64,000 nt of DNA from an uncultured Ellagibacter sp. (GTDB lineage Bacteria > Actinomycetota > Coriobacteriia > Coriobacteriales > Eggerthellaceae). The stretch spans positions 124,001 to 188,000 of the forward strand of contig NZ_CAKUBT010000002.1 in assembly GCF_934643285.1 (NCBI RefSeq), written 5' to 3'. Below the pieces are notes generated by a model, which had not been told where the DNA came from, made no database searches, and was given only the letters and a program-made list of their open reading frames with translations. Of the stretch, positions 9,426-19,725 are shown piece by piece (position 1 is the stretch's first letter; every line of letters starts with the position of its first letter). Position numbers and translations under genes: made by a program.

Positions 9426-12272
9426 ATGATCAATGCGTTCGAAAGCTTGGTGAGATTGAATCCCGACGGGGTCTTCTTCACGTTCGTCGCGCGCGACGGC
9501 TCGGAGCATTCGTGCACCTATCGCCAGGCCAGGCTCACGGCGGCGGCAATCGCCCGTCGTCTGCGGAGCAAGGGGGTCGGGCGCGGCGACTGCGTCTCGG
9601 TCGACCTTCCGAACTGTCCGGAGTTCATCTTTCTCGCCCTGGCCGCGGGGTACGGGGCGTTCTCGCTCGTCGTGCTGAACAATCGCCTCACATCGGCGGA
9701 GAAGCTTTCGCGCCTGTTCGATCTGGAAAGCTCGGGCATTCGCGTGGCGTGCCGCATCGACGAAGCGCGGGCTGAAACGCTTATGGACCACGTGGCGGAT
9801 GACCTTGCGGGGGTGTCGCGGCTCCAAAGCGGCAGGCGCGTCATCATGAGCGCCGAGCGCGATGCGGTTTTCGAGGCCACCCATTTTGCGGAAAGAGAAT
9901 CGCACCTGTTCAATGACAAGGAGCGGGCGCTCATCCTCTTCACGTCGGGCACGACGGGCAAGCCGAAGGCGGTGCCGTCGACCTGGCGTATGCTCACGGC
10001 CGCCGCTGAGTCGTCCAACGCGGTGCTCTCGGTGCGGGGCCGCGGCATGTGGCAGGTGGCGCTTCCCCTGTACCATATTGGGGGCTTCGAGCAGGTGGTG
10101 CGCAGCATCACGAACCGCACGCCGTTTCGCCTCTACGCGCGCTTCGACGCGGCGCGGATCCTGAAGGACGCCGCGCGCGTCGGCTTCACCCATATCTCCG
10201 TGGTCGATAAGATGCTGCAGGACCTGCTCGCTGTCGAGGGGGGCGGCCCTGCGCTGGCCGCGTATCGCTGCATCCTGCTTGGCGGCGGTGCGCTCAATCC
10301 CGCCACCATCGCCCGCGCGCACGAGGCGGGGCTTCGCCTGTATGCGAGCTACGGGATGACCGAAACGTGCAGTCAGGTTGCAAACAGCCTGATAGATGGG
10401 TCGTTCACGGGTGGTATGGAGCTTCTACCCGGCTACCAGGCGCGTATCGTCGAGCCCGATGGGCGCGGTTTCGGCCGCCTGGCGGTGCGCGGGCCGGGCG
10501 TGCTGTCGAACTACCTGAATGCGCGCGCTGCCTTCACCGCGGATGGCTTCTTCCTCACCGGCGATGTGGCGGCTCTCCACGAGGGCAAGATTTACGTGAA
10601 GGAGCGCACCACCGACATGTTCGTCTCGGGTGGGGAAAACGTCTATCCCGCAGAGATTGCCGACAAGCTCATGGCGATTCCCGGCGTGGCGGACGCCTAC
10701 GTTTTCGGCGCCCCCGACCCCGTGTGGGGACGGCGTCCCGTGGCGTTCATCGAGCGCACGAGCGAGGTTCCCGAACGTGGTAGTCGTGACCAGGCTTTTG
10801 ACAGGCTTTCCCCGGTGAAGACGGCACGCTTCGGTCGCGAGGTGATGAAACCGCAGGTAAGACGGCATACCCCGAAACCGCTCGCCCCCTCTCGCCCGAG
10901 TGACCGCGAGTTCGTCGCCTCTGTCCATAGCCAACTCGAAGGCGTGCTCTCGAAGCTCTACCGCCCCAAGCAGATTTTCGTCATGGAAAGCCTGCCGCGG
11001 CAGGGCATTGGCAAAATCGACCGCGCTGCCATCGAGCGAATCTACTCAGAATGCCTCGATGTTCGTCGCGTGATTCTGCATCGTGTGCGTATCCCCTTCA
11101 AAAAGCCGTTCGTGACGGCGAAGGCGACGCTTGAATTCCGCGAGTCGATCATCGTGGAGGTTGTCGACGCGAAAGGACGCGTTGGCCTGGGCGAATGCGT
11201 CGCATTTTCCTCTGACTGGTATCTTCCGGAAACAATCGAGCAGGATATTGAGGTGCTGCGAGGCACGCTTGCGCCGAAGGTGATCGGCGAGGTCTTCCTT
11301 CACCCGCGGGAGGTCTCCGCGGCGTTCGCCTCCATCTCCGGGATGGAGCGCTTCCCGCTCGCTTGCGGCGCAATCGAGCCCGCGCTGTGGGACCTTTACG
11401 GCAAGATCGTGGGGAAACCCCTCGGGCGTTTGCTTAACGAGGAATACGATGTGATTGAGCGCGCGGCTCATCGCGGACGTGCGAATGGCGAGGTGAGAGG
11501 TTCGTTCGAGAAGACGTGCGAGGCTGCCGTCTCGGCGGGCGCGGTGGTCGGGATGGGCAGCGTGGAGGAGACGCTCGATTCGGTCTCGCGCTGCGTGGAG
11601 GCGGGCTATTGCCGCGTGAAGCTCAAGGTTGCGCCTGGTAGTTTAGGCGTGGTTCGCACGATTCGTCAAAAGTACCCGCACCTGTTCGTCACGCTCGACG
11701 CGAACCAGAGCTTCACGGACCGCTCGATCGCCGAGCTCCGCGCTCTCGATCCGCTCAATGTCGCGTGGATTGAGGAGCCTATCGATTTGACGCCGTGCGG
11801 GGGGTCGACCGCCCGGGCTTTTGCGCGGCTGGCGGCGCTGCAGCGGACTATCGCCACACCCATCTGCCTGGATGAGTCGTTCGTGAACGAGCGTGAGGCG
11901 TACCAGGCGCTTTCATATCCTGAGCTGCGATGCTTCGCGGTGAAGGTCGCGAAATTCGGGGGCGTGGAGGCTGCGCTCAAGTTCATCTTTGCGGCGCGTT
12001 CGCGCGGGCGCGAGGTGTGGATGGGCGGCATGTACGACACGGGAATCTCGAAGCGCATGCACGCGGCGTTCCAAACTCTCGATGAGGTGGTGATGCCGGG
12101 CGACATCGGGTCGACCTCGCGTTACTTCGACGTCGACGTGACCATGCCCCCCTATACTGCCGAGCGTGGGAAAGTGACGCTGAACCGGGCGGGACACGAG
12201 TTTGGCCTGGGGTGCAGCCTGTGCCCCGAGGCGATTTCGAGCGTGCAGATCGACCGCATCGTGATCGAGTAG
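9426..12272 (+). CDS. Fused o-succinylbenzoate-CoA ligase / o-succinylbenzoate synthase (MenE-MenC)
   Basis: A 948-residue bifunctional protein covering two non-sequential menaquinone steps. Residues 1 to about 540 are an ANL-superfamily acyl-CoA ligase (MenE): LILFTSGTTGKPKAVPSTW, SYGMTETCSQV, TGDVAALHEGKIYVKERTTD and the C-terminal lysine motif LPRQGIGKIDR. From about residue 547 an enolase-superfamily domain (MenC) follows. It has the catalytic lysine pair CRVKLKV (about 732/734), metal ligands in TLDANQSF, WIEEPID and CLDESF, and the second-side lysine in VKVAKFGG. Both halves look intact. No stop or frameshift lies between them. Confidence 0.92.
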   Translation: MINAFESLVRLNPDGVFFTFVARDGSEHSCTYRQARLTAAAIARRLRSKGVGRGDCVSVDLPNCPEFIFLALAAGYGAFSLVVLNNRLTSAEKLSRLFDLESSGIRVACRIDEARAETLMDHVADDLAGVSRLQSGRRVIMSAERDAVFEATHFAERESHLFNDKERALILFTSGTTGKPKAVPSTWRMLTAAAESSNAVLSVRGRGMWQVALPLYHIGGFEQVVRSITNRTPFRLYARFDAARILKDAARVGFTHISVVDKMLQDLLAVEGGGPALAAYRCILLGGGALNPATIARAHEAGLRLYASYGMTETCSQVANSLIDGSFTGGMELLPGYQARIVEPDGRGFGRLAVRGPGVLSNYLNARAAFTADGFFLTGDVAALHEGKIYVKERTTDMFVSGGENVYPAEIADKLMAIPGVADAYVFGAPDPVWGRRPVAFIERTSEVPERGSRDQAFDRLSPVKTARFGREVMKPQVRRHTPKPLAPSRPSDREFVASVHSQLEGVLSKLYRPKQIFVMESLPRQGIGKIDRAAIERIYSECLDVRRVILHRVRIPFKKPFVTAKATLEFRESIIVEVVDAKGRVGLGECVAFSSDWYLPETIEQDIEVLRGTLAPKVIGEVFLHPREVSAAFASISGMERFPLACGAIEPALWDLYGKIVGKPLGRLLNEEYDVIERAAHRGRANGEVRGSFEKTCEAAVSAGAVVGMGSVEETLDSVSRCVEAGYCRVKLKVAPGSLGVVRTIRQKYPHLFVTLDANQSFTDRSIAELRALDPLNVAWIEEPIDLTPCGGSTARAFARLAALQRTIATPICLDESFVNEREAYQALSYPELRCFAVKVAKFGGVEAALKFIFAARSRGREVWMGGMYDTGISKRMHAAFQTLDEVVMPGDIGSTSRYFDVDVTMPPYTAERGKVTLNRAGHEFGLGCSLCPEAISSVQIDRIVIE

Positions 12273-12499
12273 CGCCGGGGGGTGCCTCATAATCGGCAGC
12301 CCCATCGCAACCCGCGCCCCCACCTCGGCTCGCGTTCCGTCGCAACCTGCGTCCCTTCATCGCTCGCTTACCGCCCCATCTGGTCAACTTGGTGAACAAA
12401 ATGGCAACAAAAGCGCTCTCGGATGCGGAATATGCCATACTTCAAGGTTAAAAACGTCGCTTGAAAACAAAACGCGCCCTGAGGAGGCCCGCATACCCG

Positions 12500-13822
12500 A
12501 TGTCCATAGCTGTCAGCCTGATTCTTGTCGTCTTCTTCCTTTTGATGAACGCGTTTTTCGTTATCGCGGAATTCGCCATGGTGCGCGTGCGCAAGTCGCA
12601 GATTGAACTTGCCTACGATGAGGGCAAGCGCGGCGCGAAGAACGCGAAGACCATCACCGAGAACGTCAACGCGTACCTGTCTGCCTGCCAGCTTGGAATT
12701 ACGCTTGCTTCGCTTGCACTCGGCTGGTTGGGCGAGCCCGCTATCTCGGCGCTCATTCGCCCGCTGTTCGTTCTGCTCGGCCTGCCCGATGCTGTCATCT
12801 CGGTAATTGCGGTCGCAATCGGATATTTCCTCATGACGACGTTGCACGTGGTCGTGGGCGAGCTTATCCCCAAATCGTTCGCCATCTTCGCGACGGAACG
12901 CTACGCGCTTATGACGGCGACCCCGCTTCTGTGGTTCTATCGCATCACCTATCCGATTATGCTTATGTTCAATGGCATCACCAACGGCGTCGTGCGGCTG
13001 ACCGGGCACGATCCGGCCAACGAACACGATGTGTATACGGGCGAGGAGATCAAGCTGCTCATCGACGAGTCCACGGAAAGCGGGCTTATCGAGCCTGAGC
13101 AAAACGAGTACGTCGACAACATCTTCGATTTGGGCGACAAGGACGCCGAGGCAATCATGACGCCGCGCACCGAGCTGACCTGCCTCGATATGGAGGACTC
13201 GCTTAAGGAGAACCGCGAGCTTGCCGAACGCTACAAGTACACGCGCTATCCGGTGTGCCAGGGGAGCAAAGACCACCTGGTCGGGTTCGTGCACGTGAAG
13301 GACCTGTTCATGATGGATGCCGACGCTTCGATGGAAGATCTGCCCATCCGCGAGTTGTACGCAGTGCCCGAGAGCATCCCCATCGCGAAGCTCTTGCAGC
13401 TGCTGCAGCGCCGCCATACCAAGATTGCCGTGGTTGTGGACGAGCACGGTGGCACGGCGGGCATCGTCACGATGAGCGACATCATGGAGCAGATCGTGGG
13501 GCGCGTCGACGACGAGTACAGCCACGGTTTGGCCGACGAGATCGTGAAGAAAGGCGACGGTCGCTACTTGATTGACGGCTCGCTTTCCATCGATGACCTG
13601 GAGGATCTGCTCGGCTTCCTTCCTGAGGAAGCGAACGAATGCGAAACGGCGGCAGGTATTTTGCTCGCTGCGTTCGACCGCATTCCCGAGGAGGGAGACA
13701 CGGTGACGTTTACGGGGCGCGACGCGAAGGCGACGTTCACGGTGGTCGACATGGATCGCCACCGCGTCGACAAGATTCTCGTGCGCGTGGAGCAAATTTC
13801 CCACGAGGACGACGAGGAATAG
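12500..13822 (+). CDS. CNNM/CorC-type transporter-associated protein (DUF21 plus paired CBS domains)
   Basis: A 440-residue protein in three parts. First is an N-terminal DUF21/CNNM membrane domain with about four helices (LILVVFFLLMNAFFVIAEF onward). Two CBS domains follow (EAIMTPRTELTCLDM; YAVPESIPIAKLLQLLQ and VVVDEHGGTAGIVTMSDIME). A C-terminal CorC_HlyC domain ends it (YLIDGSLSIDDL, TAAGILLAAFDRIPEEGD). Annotated relatives are called haemolysin-like, but the family is linked to Mg2+/Co2+ efflux. GAGGAGG is 12 bases before ATG 12500. A TTG at 12461 would lengthen the protein by 13 residues. Confidence 0.88.
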   Translation: MSIAVSLILVVFFLLMNAFFVIAEFAMVRVRKSQIELAYDEGKRGAKNAKTITENVNAYLSACQLGITLASLALGWLGEPAISALIRPLFVLLGLPDAVISVIAVAIGYFLMTTLHVVVGELIPKSFAIFATERYALMTATPLLWFYRITYPIMLMFNGITNGVVRLTGHDPANEHDVYTGEEIKLLIDESTESGLIEPEQNEYVDNIFDLGDKDAEAIMTPRTELTCLDMEDSLKENRELAERYKYTRYPVCQGSKDHLVGFVHVKDLFMMDADASMEDLPIRELYAVPESIPIAKLLQLLQRRHTKIAVVVDEHGGTAGIVTMSDIMEQIVGRVDDEYSHGLADEIVKKGDGRYLIDGSLSIDDLEDLLGFLPEEANECETAAGILLAAFDRIPEEGDTVTFTGRDAKATFTVVDMDRHRVDKILVRVEQISHEDDEE

Positions 13823-13833
13823 CCTGCGCGTTG

Positions 13834-13867
13834 GCGGCGGCGGGAGTATTCTCGCCGCCGCTTTTTT
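13834..13867 (+). terminator. Rho-independent terminator after the CNNM/CorC gene
   Basis: A GCGGCGGCG stem, short loop, CGCCGCCGC and then TTTTTT, directly after the stop codon. Confidence 0.85.
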
Positions 13868-13906
13868 GTGACAGCGAGAATGTGATAGCCTGGCCCCTAA
13901 AGGTTT

Positions 13907-14698
13907 CTAGCGAATGTCCATCCCGATGAATCGCTCGGCGTTATGCCAGGTCATTTTCTCGAAATCGGCTTTGGGGAAGTCGAGTGACTCGAACATCTCG
14001 AACTCTTCTGAGGGGTCCCACATGGGGAAGTCCGACCCGAACAGGATGCGGTCGGCGCCGTAGATTTCGCAGAGCTCCCGCGTGCGGCGACGCCCCAGAA
14101 ACTTCTGCGAGCTCGACATGTCGAGGAAGCAGTTTTCGTTTTCCAGATACTCGACAGCCAGGTCGAACACCGACCAGCCGCCGAAGTGCGCCGCGTCAAC
14201 GACGAGGTTCGGGAACTCGTGCAGGATGCGCTTCATTCGGCGCGGGTGCGAGAAATCGGTTCGGTAGTCGCCGCAGTGCATGACGAGCGGCATGCGGCCC
14301 TCGATCAGCTCGTAGATGCGCATGAGCCGATCGTCGTCCATGTTCACCTTCTGCGTGTCGGGATGGAGCTTCATCCCTCGAAGTCCCAGGCCAATCGCAC
14401 GTTCGATTTCGGCCTCCGGATTGGGATAGTCCTGATGCATCGCCATGAAGCCGACGAAGTTGGGGTGCTTTTTGCACTCTGCCGCGATGAAGTCGTTGAT
14501 GGACTCGACGTTGGAGGGTTTCGTCGCCACCGAGTAGATGATGTGATGCGTGATGGGCGAGCCCTCCACAGCGGCGAGCATTGCAGGGATGGACCCCTCC
14601 TTGAACATGGGGTACTGGTAGAAGTCGCCCACGCTTTCAGCGGCGCGGAGCGCGATTTTCTCAGGGTATACGTGAACGTGGGCATCGACGACGGTCAT
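13907..14698 (-). CDS. Amidohydrolase-2 family TIM-barrel metal hydrolase
   Basis: A 263-residue protein of the amidohydrolase_2 (ACMSD-like) family. The N-terminal HxH metal motif is in VVDAHVHVYPEK; further ligands are expected in GMKLHPDTQ, LVMHCGDY, VVDAAHFGG and LFGSDFPMWDP. These are the usual His/Asp pattern of a metal-dependent hydrolase or decarboxylase. It ends with an in-frame Asn-Ala-Glu-Arg-Phe tail common to the family. The substrate is not apparent. It lies 17 bases after the end of the large activase gene on the same strand and may be co-transcribed with it. Confidence 0.85.
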   Translation of the reverse strand: MTVVDAHVHVYPEKIALRAAESVGDFYQYPMFKEGSIPAMLAAVEGSPITHHIIYSVATKPSNVESINDFIAAECKKHPNFVGFMAMHQDYPNPEAEIERAIGLGLRGMKLHPDTQKVNMDDDRLMRIYELIEGRMPLVMHCGDYRTDFSHPRRMKRILHEFPNLVVDAAHFGGWSVFDLAVEYLENENCFLDMSSSQKFLGRRRTRELCEIYGADRILFGSDFPMWDPSEEFEMFESLDFPKADFEKMTWHNAERFIGMDIR

Positions 14699-14715
14699 GG
14701 GGTGGAATCTTCTTT

Positions 14716-17700
14716 CTAGCTTCTTCTCTGGGTGCTTGCTTGATTGTCCAACTTCTGGGTGCTTCTGTCTTCGGTTGTTTTTGCGGAAGCAAGGCGTTCG
14801 GCGGCTTCGTGGGCCCGTGCGGCAGCGGCGGCGGCCCGAGCGGAAGCGGCAGCTGCTTTTGCCGAGGCTGCAACCTGGGCTTTCTCTGCGGCTTCGTGCG
14901 CTCGCGCGGCTGCCTCGTGGGCGCGGGCTGCAGTGTCTGCTGCCTTTGCCGCCGCAGCGTCGCTAGCAGCCTCGGCGGCGGCACCCGCGGCGCTGCGAGC
15001 AGAGGAGGCGGTCTTTGCTGCGAACTTGCCGGCGTCGATCGCGTGGGCGGCCACGTCGGCGGCTGCGTAAGCGGCGCTGTCCGCGGCACTCGCCACGGCA
15101 AGGGCCGCGTCCGAGACAGCAGAACTTGCCGCCTGCGGAGCGCAAGCAGGCGCTTTCTCAGCTTCTACCTGGGAATTCTCTGCACCCTTTGCGCTTAGGA
15201 TGAGCATCTGCAAGCGGTTCTCGATGTTCGCGAAGCTGACGTCGGGGTCGTAATCGAGCGGCAAGATGTTCGCCTGGGGGTAGAGCTCCTTCAGGCGTTT
15301 GGCGATGCCGCGCCCGACGACGTGATTCGGTAAGCACCCGAACGGTTGCAGGATCAAAAACGACGTGCAGCCGTGGGCGGCGTGGTGCAAGATCTCGCCG
15401 GGGATGAGCACGCCTTCGCCCGCGTCGAACGTGTGATGGATGATGGGATCGCTCGCGCGTACCAGATCGGGCATGCGACAGGGTGGCTCGTAAAGCGGGT
15501 GCGCGCACGCGATGCTGTCGCACACGTTGTGGGCCACGTCGAACACATTGTCCGCGACCGCGTGCCATGCCTTCTCCTTGAGGGGGCGCGTGACGCGGTA
15601 CTCCTTTTCCTGTGCATGCTGGTAGAAGTACGTCTTCCTGATGACGTCGGTCATGCGAGCCTCGATGACCTCGAGCCCGTTGTGCTCCAGGTACAGCTCG
15701 ACGTCGTGGTTGGCGCCAGGGTGGAAGTTCAGCAGGTACTCGCCAACGATGAGCACCTGCGGCTTGCGGTGCGTACGGTCGTAAGGGACTTTCTTCATCG
15801 CGTCGATGGCCTGGGAAAATCCACGTTTAAGGGAGCGAAGCGACTTGCCGCGCAAACCCTCCATCAGCAAGTCGAGCGCCTCGTCGAAGGCGCGGTCGGC
15901 AGCTCCCGGCTCGGTCTCGTAGGGGCGCATCTTGCGCAGCAGCTCCTCGAGCGCATCGATCATCGGCAGCGTGAAGGCGACTTTCAATGCCGAGCTCACG
16001 TTCATCTTGAACCCAGGGTGCACGTTGTGGAAGTCGACGTCGTCGTTCGTGATGATAGGGACCTGCGGATAACCGGCGTCGTCGAGCGCCTTGCGCAGGA
16101 GCGCCTCGTAGTGTGTGAGGCGGCAGTCGCCAATGTACTTGCCGGTGCCGACAGCGACCTTGTCGGGGTCGTACTTCCCACTGCGGAGCGCGGCGAGTGC
16201 TTCGCCGATGACGATTTGCGCGGGGAAGCAGATGTCGTTGTGCACGTATTGTTTACCCAGGCGGATGGCCTCTTCGCGCCCGATCTCAAGCGGGATGGTT
16301 CGCAACCCTTGGCTTTCGAAGGCGACTGACATCAGGCGACAGAACGCATGCGAGGTGTTCGGGATGAGCACCACCTTGTCCTGACGGTTGGCTTTCGTGA
16401 ACTTCTGCGGATAGGGATCGGGCAGCTCACAGGCGCGCTTTCTCGTTTGCGGAGCGGGGGTCGCGGCAGCTTGCGTGGTTGTCGGGGCGCTCGCGGAGGC
16501 CTCGGGGGTCGCGGCGGGCGGCGCGGCAACTTCCCGATCGCTCACCTTCTCGTTCTCGGCCTTTTTCCTGCGTAGACGGATGGTCTCGATGAACGAACGC
16601 ACGCGGATGCGCAGCGGCCCTTGGATGTCGCTCTCGTCGACCTTCAGGATGAGGGGCGCTTTGGGCCCGGCGAGATGCATGAGGCGTATGATCTCGTCGG
16701 AGAGGTAGGCGTCGTGGCCGCAGCCGAAGCTCACGAGCTGGACGTATTCCAGATTCGGGCTTCCCGCAGCGATCACGGCGGAGCCCAGCATGCGCGCGTG
16801 GAAGTTGTTCACCACGTCGAGGCGGCTTCTCGAAAGGTCGACCTCGTTCACGTGGGGCACAGCATCGGCGCAGATCACGGGGATGCCAAGCTCGGTGAAG
16901 GCGCGCGGCAGCTCGTGGTTGACCAAGTCGTCGTTCTGATACGGCCTGCTTGCGAGCACGACGGCGAAGGAGCCTTCACGTTCCACCTGGTCGCAAATGC
17001 GCTCGCCTTCCCGCGCAAGCTCGGCCTTGAACGTTTTTTGCGCAGCGTCGGCCGCACCGATCGCCTGGCGTATGCTTGCGGTGTCGAGGGAGAACTCGCG
17101 TGCGAGGTACTCGGTGAGCTGGCGGTCGCGGTCTTTCTGCGAGAGCCAGTGGAACAGCGGCGCGTCGAAGGGGATGCCGAAGCGCTTCTCGGGGTTGTCC
17201 GAATTGCGCATGACGATAGGGTAGCCCTTCACCACCGCGCACATCGACTGGCTCGTTTTTGCAGTGTTTTCCGAGGTCACCGTCGTGACGGAAGGCATGA
17301 AGATGCGGTCGACCCCCTGATCGGCCAAATCGCGCACGTGCCCGTGGACAAGCTTTGCGGGGAAGCACACGGTGTCCGAGGACACGGCCGCAAGCCCGCG
17401 TTCATACATGGCGCGCGTGCTCGGGCGCGACAGCTTCACCGTGAAGCCGAGCGAGCGGAACAGTGTCGTCCAGAAGGGGGCGTATTCCCACATCGAGAGG
17501 ACGCGGGGCATGCCGATGACCGTGTTTTGCGGCGCAGGGTTGGGCGTGCAGGGCCAGTCGCGGAAGAGGAGCTTCTCGCGGACGTCGAACAAGTTCGGCA
17601 CGCTGTCGACGGCGGCAGCGATGCGTTTTACCTGGTCGCGTATGGATTTATCCTTCGGGTCGCCCACCACCTCGCCGCGCGGGCAGCGGTTGCCTGTCAC

Positions 17701-19725
17701 CCACGAGTCGCCGTTCGCGAAGGTGATGCGCGTGCGGTTGCAGTGGTTCGCGCAGAAGGGGCAGATGAGGTTAGACTCCTGCGTATACGAGAAGGCGTCG
17801 AGCGCATCGAGGGAGAAGGCGGTCGCGCGTGCGGGCTCGCGCCCCTCGCTGGTCGCGTTTTCGTTGGTCTCGTTCGCGTTCTCCAAGCTTGCCGCGACCT
17901 CGCCCCTCTCGCGGCGGGCGCCCTCCAGATGCTCCTGTGTAAGCAGCGCGATGCCGATGGCGCCCATGAGCCCCGGGTAGGGCGCGCGCGTGACCTCGCG
18001 GCCGATGTGCTGCTCGAGTGCGCGCAACACGGCGTCGTTTAAGAACGTGCCGCCCTGCACGACGACCTTCTTGCCGAGGCTTTCGAGGTTCGATATGCGA
18101 ATGACCTTGGTAAACGCGTTCTCGATGATCGAGCGGCACAGGCCCGCCATGATGTCGGCGGGCGTTTTCCCGCAGCGCTGTTCGGATACGATGCTGCTCG
18201 TCATGAACACGGTGCAGCGGCTGCCGAGCACGGCGGGGTTGGTCGAGGAGAACGCGGCCTGCGCGATGCCTTCCACGGGGATGTTAAGTGAGGACGCGAA
18301 GTTTTCCAGAAACGACCCGCAGCCCGATGAGCAGGCCTCGTTCACGACGATGTCGGTGATGATGCCGCCGTCGAGCCAAAGGGCCTTCATGTCCTGCCCG
18401 CCGATGTCCAAAACGAAGCTCGCATCGGGCACGCACGCCTCCGCCGCGCGGGCATGCGCCACGGTCTCGACCGTGTGGTAATCGGCGCCGAAGGCTTTCG
18501 CGAACATGAGCTCGCCGTAGCCAGTGGTTCCCACGCCCAGGATGTCGAGCGTGGCACCCGCTGCGCGATAGCGGTCGCGCAGCGCGATGAGCGCCGCGCG
18601 TGCGACGTCGAGCGGCTCGCCCTCGTTGGGAGCGTAAAACGAATTGACAAGCTTCCCATCGGGGGAAACGAGTGCGAACTTGGTGGTGGTGGAACCCGAA
18701 TCGATGCCCAGGTAGGCGCGCACCGTCGAGCCAGGGACGGGGTCGGGCGGCGTTTGGGAGGCGAGCGCATGCGAGGCTTCCCACGCGGCACGCTCCTCGT
18801 CCGAGGCGAAGTAGGCTGTCCCGCGCGTGCTGGGGGCGGGGCTCGCCGCAGCCTTGTCGAGAGCGTCGGCTGCATCGAGGAGGTTTGCGACGAGGCAGTT
18901 CTCGTTATCGGCGAACAGCTCGTCGGCGGCGAGCGCGGCGCCCAGGGCGACGATGGTCTCGGGGTTTTGGGGGATCACGATGTCGTCGCCTGTGAGATCC
19001 AGGCGTTCGGCGAACACGCGCACGAGCGTCGGGTTGAAGGTTAGCGGGCCGCCTTCGAAGATGACGGGCGGATGGATGTCGAGGCCCTGCGCCAAGCCGC
19101 CGATCGTCTGCTTCGCGATGGCGTGAAACGACGACAGTGCCAGGTCCTCCTTCGAAACCCCCTGGTTGAGCAGGGGCTGGATGTCGGTCTTCGCGTAAAC
19201 GCCGCAACGGCCCGATACCTGGTGGACCGATTGCCCGCGCGCGGCGAGCTCGTCGAACTGTTCGACAGGCACCTTCAGAAGCGCGGCCATCTCGTCGATG
19301 AAGGCGCCCGTGCCGCCGGCGCACGAGCCGTTCATGCGCATGTCGGCAACGGTGGTTGCGCCCGACTTCTCGTCGCGCTCGAAGAACACCATCTTCGCGT
19401 CTTGGCCGCCGAGCTCGATCGCGCAGCGCACGTTCTCGTGGTCGCGGCGCACGGCGAGCGAGTTCGCCACGACTTCCTGCACGAAGGGCACGCCGAGGGC
19501 GTCGGCGATGGTAGTGCCGCCTGACCCGCATGTTACCAGGCGAAACGAGCACCCGGGGAATTCTTTTGCCACCGTGCGCAGGAGGGTGGCGACCGTTTCC
19601 ACCTGATGCGCATTGTGGCGCACGTAGCGCGAGAAGAGCACGCGCTGCGCGAGCGGGTCGAACACCACGGCTTTCGCGGTGGTGGATCCGACGTCGATTC
19701 CCAAATGGTAAGTGCTAGCTATCAT
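14716..19725 (-). CDS. Giant 2-hydroxyacyl-CoA dehydratase activase-like protein (two ASKHA ATPase modules plus dehydratase-like regions)
   Basis: A 1669-residue protein of the BcrAD/BadFG-HgdC superfamily, whose members use ATP to inject low-potential electrons into [4Fe-4S] enzymes. Two ASKHA ATPase modules occur: residues about 7-290 (LGIDVGSTTAKAVVFD, ELGGQDAKMVFF, NGSCAGGTGAF) and about 335-600 (LGIDSGSTTTKFALVS, DIGGQDMKALW, NEACSSGCGSF). Each has the Cys that bridges the cluster. Then come a CPFCANHC motif, a DUF2229 region (VLSMWEYAPFW, SSDTVCFPAK) and an HgdB-like region (YVHNDICFPAQ). The last 140 residues are Ala-rich low complexity. The start ATG overlaps the upstream stop (ATGA). 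Confidence 0.85.
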   Translation of the reverse strand: MIASTYHLGIDVGSTTAKAVVFDPLAQRVLFSRYVRHNAHQVETVATLLRTVAKEFPGCSFRLVTCGSGGTTIADALGVPFVQEVVANSLAVRRDHENVRCAIELGGQDAKMVFFERDEKSGATTVADMRMNGSCAGGTGAFIDEMAALLKVPVEQFDELAARGQSVHQVSGRCGVYAKTDIQPLLNQGVSKEDLALSSFHAIAKQTIGGLAQGLDIHPPVIFEGGPLTFNPTLVRVFAERLDLTGDDIVIPQNPETIVALGAALAADELFADNENCLVANLLDAADALDKAAASPAPSTRGTAYFASDEERAAWEASHALASQTPPDPVPGSTVRAYLGIDSGSTTTKFALVSPDGKLVNSFYAPNEGEPLDVARAALIALRDRYRAAGATLDILGVGTTGYGELMFAKAFGADYHTVETVAHARAAEACVPDASFVLDIGGQDMKALWLDGGIITDIVVNEACSSGCGSFLENFASSLNIPVEGIAQAAFSSTNPAVLGSRCTVFMTSSIVSEQRCGKTPADIMAGLCRSIIENAFTKVIRISNLESLGKKVVVQGGTFLNDAVLRALEQHIGREVTRAPYPGLMGAIGIALLTQEHLEGARRERGEVAASLENANETNENATSEGREPARATAFSLDALDAFSYTQESNLICPFCANHCNRTRITFANGDSWVTGNRCPRGEVVGDPKDKSIRDQVKRIAAAVDSVPNLFDVREKLLFRDWPCTPNPAPQNTVIGMPRVLSMWEYAPFWTTLFRSLGFTVKLSRPSTRAMYERGLAAVSSDTVCFPAKLVHGHVRDLADQGVDRIFMPSVTTVTSENTAKTSQSMCAVVKGYPIVMRNSDNPEKRFGIPFDAPLFHWLSQKDRDRQLTEYLAREFSLDTASIRQAIGAADAAQKTFKAELAREGERICDQVEREGSFAVVLASRPYQNDDLVNHELPRAFTELGIPVICADAVPHVNEVDLSRSRLDVVNNFHARMLGSAVIAAGSPNLEYVQLVSFGCGHDAYLSDEIIRLMHLAGPKAPLILKVDESDIQGPLRIRVRSFIETIRLRRKKAENEKVSDREVAAPPAATPEASASAPTTTQAAATPAPQTRKRACELPDPYPQKFTKANRQDKVVLIPNTSHAFCRLMSVAFESQGLRTIPLEIGREEAIRLGKQYVHNDICFPAQIVIGEALAALRSGKYDPDKVAVGTGKYIGDCRLTHYEALLRKALDDAGYPQVPIITNDDVDFHNVHPGFKMNVSSALKVAFTLPMIDALEELLRKMRPYETEPGAADRAFDEALDLLMEGLRGKSLRSLKRGFSQAIDAMKKVPYDRTHRKPQVLIVGEYLLNFHPGANHDVELYLEHNGLEVIEARMTDVIRKTYFYQHAQEKEYRVTRPLKEKAWHAVADNVFDVAHNVCDSIACAHPLYEPPCRMPDLVRASDPIIHHTFDAGEGVLIPGEILHHAAHGCTSFLILQPFGCLPNHVVGRGIAKRLKELYPQANILPLDYDPDVSFANIENRLQMLILSAKGAENSQVEAEKAPACAPQAASSAVSDAALAVASAADSAAYAAADVAAHAIDAGKFAAKTASSARSAAGAAAEAASDAAAAKAADTAARAHEAAARAHEAAEKAQVAASAKAAAASARAAAAAARAHEAAERLASAKTTEDRSTQKLDNQASTQRRS

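Noticed and set aside
12368..13804. A 478-codon open frame on the minus strand
   Set aside because: It mirrors the CNNM/CorC gene; low-complexity His/Asp/Arg composition with no motifs.
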